A stretch of DNA of 28,287 bases from an uncultured Candidatus Saccharibacteria bacterium (GTDB lineage Bacteria; Patescibacteriota; Saccharimonadia; Saccharimonadales; Saccharimonadaceae): NCBI GenBank assembly GCA_937989565.1, contig CALKRM010000026.1, positions 1 through 28,287 of the forward strand, given 5' to 3'. Each line of letters opens with the position of its first letter. Position 1 is the stretch's first letter. Below are positions 23,418-28,287 of this stretch, one piece after another. The notes beneath the pieces were generated by a model. It was not told the DNA's origin and searched no databases. It saw only the letters and a program-made list of their open reading frames with translations. The position numbers and the translations under genes were made by a program.

Positions 23418-23446
23418 ATTATATAACAACATAGACTATATATAAA
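23418..23446 (-). promoter_or_regulatory. serS promoter TTTATA-N17-TATAAT
   Basis: -35 TTTATA (23446-23441), 17-bp spacer, perfect -10 (23423-23418). The predicted start point at 23411 is the first base of the start codon. The -35 overlaps the T-rich tail of the upstream terminator. Confidence 0.62.
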
Positions 23447-23477
23447 TAAACCCCGCCGGATTTAACAGACGGGGCTT
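23436..23477 (-). terminator. Terminator of the collagen-like gene
   Basis: Stem AAGCCCCGTC (23477-23468) with GGCGGGGTTT (23457-23448): 10 bp with two G-U pairs, 10-nt loop, then TATTTATATAT. Confidence 0.75.
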
Positions 23478-23499
23478 TAGATAAGTGTAAATAATTTAC

Positions 23500-24708
23500 T
23501 TACATAGCTGTGCCAGGTAACGTCGTTGGCCATGGAACATTGTCGTTTGGCACATACGATACACTAACGATCGGAGGGAGTGGTGGTGTTGGATTCTGAG
23601 CGCTAGCTGCTTCAGCTTGAATCTGCCCAGAAGTTTGAACAACCCAAGTCAAATACGAATTACCATATCGTCCAGCAGAAGGACCTTGCATCTGGTCACT
23701 AGGACGCAGCCCATCTGGCAACGAAGAGCCACCACCATTCCAGCTATACGCCCAGCCCGTAAGAGCTGCGTACAGATAAACAGTATTGTTAATTCGTCGA
23801 ACCTTAACCACGCTAGCTTTCATGGATGTTGAGAGAATTTGAGGAACACTTCTCCAGCCAGTGTCACCATATACAACCTTCCAGCCTGTTTTATCACTAC
23901 CCCGAGTTTTAATCCAGCGAATTGCACCATTTGTAGCAGCTGTATCAGTATAGTACGTGCCAACACTAGCCTTAACATTGCCCTCAGGCATACCAGTTCC
24001 GCGAATTTCGTACGTATCTTTCCACTCAACGTCACAGTCGTCATCAGTTTTCTTACCGAGCACTTGATTTGTTTTACCACCCGCAGGAAGATTCTTGCCT
24101 GTAAATTGTAAACCTAGGTTGCTTGTACCATTTCCGGTAATAGTCAATCCAGTCGAGCAAGGCTGAGTGCTATTGGTTACAGAAATAGTAGCATTTCGGC
24201 CAGCTGCCCCTGTAGCACCAGTTGCACCTGTAGCTCCTGTGGCTCCTCTAGCACCATTAACTCCATTGCGGCCGTCTTTACCATCCTTACCGTTTTGACC
24301 ATTTTGGCCGTTAATGCCGTTTCGACCGTCCTTACCGTCCTTACCATCCTTGCCGTCTTGACCATTCTGGCCCTTAAGTAGGTCAGAATATGCTATGACA
24401 TTCTTCCATTCTGAGTCGCCAGTGTATCGCCACTGAATGTACAAAGAGCCTTTTTGGACTTCAATACTACGACCGTCTTTGCCGCGAAGCTCATCAAGAG
24501 ATATGATTTTCTTCCAATCGCCGCCTGAATATTGATACTGAATCTCGCCTGAGTCCTGACGAACAGATATAGAATCTATGTCAAAACCGCCACGTGGCAT
24601 CATCTTACAAAAGATAAAAAACAGCAGCAATATTAATATTATCGTTATAGTGAACAGACTCAAGACAAATGCCTTTGATGCCGGCTTCCTATTGTTTGTT
24701 TCTTCCAT
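23500..24708 (-). CDS. Membrane-anchored collagen-like surface protein
   Basis: 402 residues from the ATG at 24708; the frame is open to a TTG at 24717. A short cytoplasmic end and one hydrophobic helix (about 14-35) act as a signal anchor. Two related units follow, EIQYQYSGGDWKKIISLDEL and YIQWRYTGDSEWKNVIAYSD, each ending in a Gly-repeat start (RGKDG, KGQNG). Next come about 20 uninterrupted Gly-X-Y triplets (about 113-172), rich in GKD, GRN, GQN and GAT. The C-terminal domain (about 185-402) includes GTYYTDTAATNGAIRWIK and WKVVYGDTGWRSV, wording typical of phage tail and receptor-binding proteins. Its end is Pro-rich. It is probably a fibrous surface adhesin; binding to a host bacterium is inference. 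It has its own promoter and terminator. Confidence 0.85.
   Translation of the reverse strand: MEETNNRKPASKAFVLSLFTITIILILLLFFIFCKMMPRGGFDIDSISVRQDSGEIQYQYSGGDWKKIISLDELRGKDGRSIEVQKGSLYIQWRYTGDSEWKNVIAYSDLLKGQNGQDGKDGKDGKDGRNGINGQNGQNGKDGKDGRNGVNGARGATGATGATGATGAAGRNATISVTNSTQPCSTGLTITGNGTSNLGLQFTGKNLPAGGKTNQVLGKKTDDDCDVEWKDTYEIRGTGMPEGNVKASVGTYYTDTAATNGAIRWIKTRGSDKTGWKVVYGDTGWRSVPQILSTSMKASVVKVRRINNTVYLYAALTGWAYSWNGGGSSLPDGLRPSDQMQGPSAGRYGNSYLTWVVQTSGQIQAEAASAQNPTPPLPPIVSVSYVPNDNVPWPTTLPGTAM
24193..24372 (-). repeat. Collagen-coding triplet repeat (about 20 Gly-X-Y)
   Basis: Nine-base units repeat imperfectly (for example GGTAAGGAC/GGTAAAGAC types, then GGTGCAACT types). Repeated units make this segment prone to length change by slippage or recombination. 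Confidence 0.85.
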
Positions 24709-24752
24709 CAAAAACAACCCCCAAATCGTTTTTTAACTACTTATGCTTCATC

Positions 24753-24781
24753 ATTCTACGCGCATTTAATTTAAAAATCAA
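24753..24781 (-). promoter_or_regulatory. Promoter TTGATT-N17-TAGAAT of the collagen-like gene
   Basis: -35 TTGATT (24781-24776), 17-bp spacer, -10 TAGAAT (24758-24753). The start point is near 24746, leader about 38 nt. GGGGG before the ATG may serve as ribosome-binding site. Confidence 0.5.
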
Positions 24782-24813
24782 GCTATTTTTTACTCTTTAT
24801 CCACAATTTTTTA

Positions 24814-25653
24814 TTAAACGTGAGAAATCATACCCAAACCAAGCATAACCAACAACAACAGCCCCAGGACAAATCGATAAATTATAAACGGTCGGAAATT
24901 ATTACTCTGAATAAATTTTAACAGCCACGACACAGCCAAATAGCCAACACCGAATGAAATTACCGTGGCGATTATAGTTGGAGTCCAGCCAACGCCGCCA
25001 GAAATGTGTTTATATTTGGTAGCGACTTCCAATAGTCCTGCTGCGACTAGCGCTGGAATGCCCAAGAAGAAACTCAATTTCGTAACCGACACGCGGTCAA
25101 ATCCACGAAACAGACCGACTGAAATTGTCGCGCCAGAGCGACTGATTCCCGGAATGAGCGACAAACACTGCCCCGTGCCAATAGCCAGCGTGTCTTTCCA
25201 ACTCGTCTCAGTTTCGCCACGCTTGTTATTTGCCGCACGATTGTCAGCCAGCCACATAACAACACTCCAGCCAATAAGCCCGAACGCCACAAACCACAAA
25301 CTGCGCAGAACTGTTTCAACTTCGTGCTTGAATAACAGTCCGACAATCGCAATAGGAATTGAGCCGATAATAATTGCCCAACCATATTTATAATCAAACT
25401 TTCGACGCGCCCGCTTCCACCACAAACCGCGCCACCAAGCCTGTAAAATTCGCCAGATGTCGCTCCAGAAATAAATCACTGCCGCCAAAATTGCTCCGAT
25501 CTGAATTATCGCCGTAAAAGCCACGACACTCGGGTCGTCAATTCGCATTCCCATCAATTTCTCGGCAATCGTCAAATGTCCAGTCGAAGAAATCGGTAAG
25601 AATTCCGTAATTCCCTCAATTACGCCGAGAATAATCGCTTGCCACCAAGCCAC
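24814..25653 (-). CDS. uppP: Undecaprenyl-diphosphatase (BacA/UppP)
   Basis: 279 residues. Removes a phosphate from undecaprenyl diphosphate to recycle the wall-precursor carrier; overexpression gives bacitracin resistance in other species. Diagnostic motifs are GVIEGITEFLPISSTGHL (about 9-26, with the (E/Q)XXXE region) and SLIPGISRSGATISVGLFRG (about 160-179). About eight hydrophobic helices. The start is GTG at 25653 (MAWWQAIILG); AAAGG lies about 13 nt upstream, longer than usual. It has its own promoter. Confidence 0.95.
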   Translation of the reverse strand: MAWWQAIILGVIEGITEFLPISSTGHLTIAEKLMGMRIDDPSVVAFTAIIQIGAILAAVIYFWSDIWRILQAWWRGLWWKRARRKFDYKYGWAIIIGSIPIAIVGLLFKHEVETVLRSLWFVAFGLIGWSVVMWLADNRAANNKRGETETSWKDTLAIGTGQCLSLIPGISRSGATISVGLFRGFDRVSVTKLSFFLGIPALVAAGLLEVATKYKHISGGVGWTPTIIATVISFGVGYLAVSWLLKFIQSNNFRPFIIYRFVLGLLLLVMLGLGMISHV

Positions 25654-25679
25654 GCTTAAAAATTACCTTTCATCCTTCA

Positions 25680-25708
25680 AGTGTAGCATTAGCGGTAAAA
25701 TCATTCAA
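25680..25708 (-). promoter_or_regulatory. uppP promoter TTGAAT-N17-TACACT
   Basis: -35 TTGAAT (25708-25703), 17-bp spacer ending TGC (extended -10), -10 TACACT (25685-25680). Start point near 25673, leader about 20 nt. Confidence 0.65.
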
Positions 25709-25718
25709 ATGCATGGGC

Positions 25719-26996
25719 CTAAGATTCGGGGTTTTCTGCTTCAATCGAATTTTGATAGAACAAACCACTAACATTCACGCCCGCAGGAGCATAAATTTTC
25801 AAGCCAGTTATCGGCTTATAAAACTTCAGACAACCGTCAAAGAATATCGCGTTGCACTTCTCGGAAACAGATAGCACAATTTTATCACCATCGCGGCGCA
25901 CGTTAATTTCTGGCTTATTCGCCTTTGGTAAATCCACAAACTCAGCTTCCACCTTAAATTTGTCAGAATTTATTCGCGAAACATTCCCCACTGGCATATC
26001 GATAAAAATTGAATTAGCGTTTGTCGTATCTGGAATATCGATATTTACTTTCTTCGTGAGCTGCTGCGATTCACGCGCATATTCCAAGCCAGCGTGCGCG
26101 CTAAATATTGTGGCGCTTGCCAAACTCATAAAAACAACGGACGCCGCCACGATCATTGTGATTACAGACATTCGATTGACCTTCCAAGCGAATATGCTAC
26201 GCGTTACAATTGCGCCAAATATCACCGCCGCGATTCCGCCAATTGCCAAGGAAACCCATACTCCCCACGCCCACATTTGCATACTTAAACCGCCAAGCAT
26301 ATTAATCATGGAAGCACCAAGCGCCCCGCCAACAATCAGCCCAAACAACACCGCTAGCGTCGTAAACAACACTACGGCACCAACAAAATATTGGAAAAAT
26401 TTCGCAATTGGAGTTTTTCTAACAGACACAGTTGAATTTCCATCAGCGGAAACCTCCTTAAGCGCAGCCAAAGTTACCGGCTTCCCGCGCATTCGTAATT
26501 TGTCCGACGCGGTTTTTGCTGGCGGCATTGACACCCACATCGCGAGGTAAACCAGCACCATAGTGCCGAATGTTACGAACGGCGAGACAATTGCAATCAG
26601 TCGCACCCACAACGGATTGATATTAAAGTATGCCGCTATTCCCGCACACACGCCGCCAATGACAGCTCCGTCCGTGTCGCGCATCAGTTGCTTTTCTGGC
26701 TTCTCATTGTCATCCGTCAATTCATCAGTTGAGTCCTCGCTATCATCCGAAAAATCGCGCGGCTCACCCATTTGATTTTTAATCGCCAAAACGTCATCGT
26801 CGCTAATAACACCTTCTTTCATCACGCCACGCTCGGCTAGAATTTCAACCATTCGCGCCTCAATTTCCTTCATCGCTTCCGCGTCGGCGTGCATATTTTT
26901 CTGAATCGAATTAAGGTATTTTTCTAGCGATTTCTTAGCGTCAATTTCCACGCTAAACGCCGTTTTTGCCAGATGAATCCTGGTTATTTCCTTCAT
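25719..26996 (-). CDS. PspC-domain membrane protein
   Basis: 425 residues. The cytoplasmic N-terminal part (1-100) is acidic near its end. The PspC domain (about 105-160) reads LMRDTDGAVIGGVCAGIAAY, then FNINPLWVRLIAIVSPFV and a membrane helix ending YLAMWVSMP. Three further hydrophobic segments follow (about 202-228, 235-262, 275-300). An outer domain (about 310-425) of beta type includes NSIFIDMPVGNVSRI and KIVLSVSEKCNAIFFDGCLK, with two cysteines that may pair. PspC proteins sense envelope stress. It starts one base into the PadR stop (TAATG), with AAAGGA upstream, so it belongs to the ABC-PadR operon. Confidence 0.88.
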   Translation of the reverse strand: MKEITRIHLAKTAFSVEIDAKKSLEKYLNSIQKNMHADAEAMKEIEARMVEILAERGVMKEGVISDDDVLAIKNQMGEPRDFSDDSEDSTDELTDDNEKPEKQLMRDTDGAVIGGVCAGIAAYFNINPLWVRLIAIVSPFVTFGTMVLVYLAMWVSMPPAKTASDKLRMRGKPVTLAALKEVSADGNSTVSVRKTPIAKFFQYFVGAVVLFTTLAVLFGLIVGGALGASMINMLGGLSMQMWAWGVWVSLAIGGIAAVIFGAIVTRSIFAWKVNRMSVITMIVAASVVFMSLASATIFSAHAGLEYARESQQLTKKVNIDIPDTTNANSIFIDMPVGNVSRINSDKFKVEAEFVDLPKANKPEINVRRDGDKIVLSVSEKCNAIFFDGCLKFYKPITGLKIYAPAGVNVSGLFYQNSIEAENPES

Positions 26997-27340
26997 TATT
27001 TTATTCCTTTCTCTAAGTTATCAAGCGAATTATTTAACATATTTATGCGATCTTTAAGTTCATGAATCAATTGATCGCCGTGATTTGTCAATGAATAATA
27101 TTTTCGCGGCGGACCTTGCTCGCTTTCCTGCCATTCGTGTTGCAAATATCCGTCTTTCTGCAGCCTATTCAGTAGCGGATAAATCGTACCTTCGACCACC
27201 GTTAAATCCGAATCGTTCAATTGCTTAACGATGTCGCCGGCGTACTGCGCTTTATTAGAGCAAACCAGTAAAACGCAGTAAACCAAAAATCCTTTTCGCA
27301 ATTGGACCGCCAAGCTTTCCGCATAGCTATCAACGTCCAC
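26996..27340 (-). CDS. PadR-family transcriptional regulator
   Basis: 114 residues. A winged-helix domain with the PadR signature VVEGTIYPLLNRLQKDGYLQ, then EQGPPRKYYSLTNHG, is followed by a C-terminal dimerisation helix (about 90-114). The start is GTG at 27340 with AAGG 6 nt upstream. It overlaps the ABC ATPase stop by 11 nt and abuts the PspC gene. PadR repressors commonly control adjacent transporter or membrane-protein genes, so autoregulation of this operon is likely. The operator would lie beyond the window. Confidence 0.92.
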   Translation of the reverse strand: MDVDSYAESLAVQLRKGFLVYCVLLVCSNKAQYAGDIVKQLNDSDLTVVEGTIYPLLNRLQKDGYLQHEWQESEQGPPRKYYSLTNHGDQLIHELKDRINMLNNSLDNLEKGIK

Positions 27341-28028
27341 TTTTACCTTCTTTCGGGATATTAGAACCCTTAATTTTGCCGTCTTTGATCAGGATTTGAT
27401 AATCGCATTTTTTGGCCAAGTCAACGTCGTGCGTCACGATAATCAGTGTTGCGCCTTCTTGCTTGTTGTAATTGAACAGCAATTCTTCCACCTTCGCGCC
27501 AGTTTCGCTATCCAAATTTCCCGTAGGTTCGTCCGCAAAAATAATCTGAGGACTACCGACAATTGCCCGCGCAATCGCCAAACGCTGCTTCTGGCCACCC
27601 GACAAATCCTTCGCACGATTCTTGCGCTTCTCATACAAGTCCACCGCCTTCAGCGCCTCATTGATTTTACTTTCCCTCAAGCCCCTTGGCATTTTCACAA
27701 TTTCCAGTGGCAAGCTCACATTATCCGCCACGCTTTCATTGCCCTGAACAAAGAAACTCTGGAAAATAAAACCTATTTTTCTTGCGCGGAACTCGTCAAC
27801 TTGCTTTTGCTTCAATTTCAGAATGTCCTGACCGTCAATAATCACCTCACCTTGCTGCGGTCGATCCAAGCCAGAAATTGCGTGCATTAGCGTCGATTTT
27901 CCTGAACCAGATTTTCCCAAAATCGCCACGCTCACACCAGTTGGAATTTGCAGACTCACATCATTTAGAGCCACAAATTGGTTCTTCTTTTTGCCGTAAA
28001 TTTTCGTCACATTTTTAAGCTCAATCAT
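27330..28028 (-). CDS. ABC transporter ATP-binding protein (MacB/LolD type)
   Basis: 232 residues. Walker A GKSGSGKST (about 38-46), Q-loop FQSFFVQGNESV, signature LSGGQKQRLAIARA, Walker B IIFADEPTGNLDS, H-loop VTHD. Such ATPases power MacB-type permeases that extrude peptides or drugs or move lipoproteins; the PadR neighbour favours an export/defence role. GGAG 8 nt before the ATG at 28028. It follows the permease gene by 10 nt. Confidence 0.93.
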   Translation of the reverse strand: MIELKNVTKIYGKKKNQFVALNDVSLQIPTGVSVAILGKSGSGKSTLMHAISGLDRPQQGEVIIDGQDILKLKQKQVDEFRARKIGFIFQSFFVQGNESVADNVSLPLEIVKMPRGLRESKINEALKAVDLYEKRKNRAKDLSGGQKQRLAIARAIVGSPQIIFADEPTGNLDSETGAKVEELLFNYNKQEGATLIIVTHDVDLAKKCDYQILIKDGKIKGSNIPKEGKSGR

Positions 28029-28038
28029 AACAATTCTC

Positions 28039-28287
28039 CTATTCCGTCCTTAACGCTTCAATTGGATCTAATTTTGTTGCCTTGCGGCTCGGCAGCCAGC
28101 CAGAAAGTACCGCCATAATCATCAGCCCGATTATCAAAAGTCCCATTTGCAGAGGATTGATGACTAATAGATTCGTACCTTGCTCCAACTTTAGGGAATT
28201 AGCAATCATAGGATTAAGTAGTGACATCAAACTTGCTAATCCAACACCAATTAAGCCACCAAGAAGTCCAACCCACGCCGCTTCATA
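28039..28287 (-). CDS. ABC transporter permease (FtsX/MacB-like), C-terminal part
   Basis: The last 82 residues of a permease whose start lies beyond the window. In frame with the window edge it reads YEAAWVGLLGGLIGVGLASL, then two helices (NPLQMGLLIIGLMIMAVLSG) and the ending WLPSRKATKLDPIEALRTE. That ending is the standard C-terminus of FtsX-like permeases of the MacB family. It is the partner of the downstream ATPase. An apparent shorter frame starting at 28230 is only the part after an internal TTG. Confidence 0.9.
   Translation of the reverse strand, partial: YEAAWVGLLGGLIGVGLASLMSLLNPMIANSLKLEQGTNLLVINPLQMGLLIIGLMIMAVLSGWLPSRKATKLDPIEALRTE

Noticed and set aside
24193..24372. Short regular repeats resembling a CRISPR or minisatellite array
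   Set aside because: The units are 9 bases, keep one frame and translate to Gly-X-Y triplets inside a longer gene; there are no unique spacers.
23500..24708. Prophage tail gene as part of an integrated phage
   Set aside because: Despite a tail-like C-terminal domain, there are no other phage genes, integrase or attachment sites; neighbours are serS and uppP, and the N-terminus has a membrane anchor.
1..28287. UGA recoded as glycine (Gracilibacteria/Absconditabacteria code)
   Set aside because: Several genes end at TGA at the expected length, RF2 is present, and no conserved protein needs read-through of TGA.

Overview
The window looks like chromosome from a member of Candidatus Saccharibacteria (TM7; Patescibacteria/CPR), probably an oral or other host-associated lineage. 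This is inferred from moderate-to-low GC, dense packing, the gene set and protein sequence style, not from a marker tree. UGA is used as a stop (for example at 14566 and 27330) and UGG encodes Trp, so the code is the standard bacterial one and not the Gracilibacteria/Absconditabacteria code. No tRNA, rRNA, insertion sequence or CRISPR array was found, and no gap between genes exceeds about 100 bases.

Layout, left to right. 1-3013 (minus): a histidine kinase, a lone receiver and recO form a tightly overlapping operon, followed by glyS (cut by the window edge). 3049-6078 (minus): a membrane-anchored protein of unknown function, then flippase-like membrane protein, xseA and xseB. 6117-7646 (plus): a Trm11-like methyltransferase and rpmA. 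7701-8831 (minus): a broken or frameshifted gene of unknown function. 8911-14538 (minus): prfB, ftsE, ftsX, a PcsB/CwlO-like CHAP hydrolase, a CtpA-type protease and a second lone receiver, together a cell-division/wall-hydrolysis block. 14566-15810 (minus): a second gene of unknown function. 15902-16441 (plus): hpt. 16438-23411 (minus): serS, hpf, secA, an M16 peptidase and murD. 23500-24708 (minus): a membrane-anchored collagen-like surface protein. 24814-28287 (minus): an ABC transporter (permease cut by the window edge), a PadR regulator, a PspC-domain protein and uppP, an envelope-related cluster.

How they work together. FtsE-FtsX sits directly before a secreted coiled-coil CHAP hydrolase, the arrangement expected if FtsEX controls septal wall cleavage. 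MurD and UppP supply peptidoglycan synthesis and lipid-carrier recycling. SecA exports the hydrolase and, with the membrane, the surface protein.

The most striking genome-scale signal is in the starts. About twelve of the roughly eighteen promoters I can place put the predicted transcription start within 0 to 4 nt of the start codon. These genes would be leaderless. Only a minority (rpmA, hpf, secA, glyS, uppP, the collagen-like gene) have a leader, usually with a Shine-Dalgarno sequence. The second striking item is the unknown gene at 7701-8831. It is divided by two opposite frame changes, each at a homopolymer that also fits a slippery-site geometry. It shares a TTGACT-N17-TATAAT promoter with the other unknown gene at 14566-15810.
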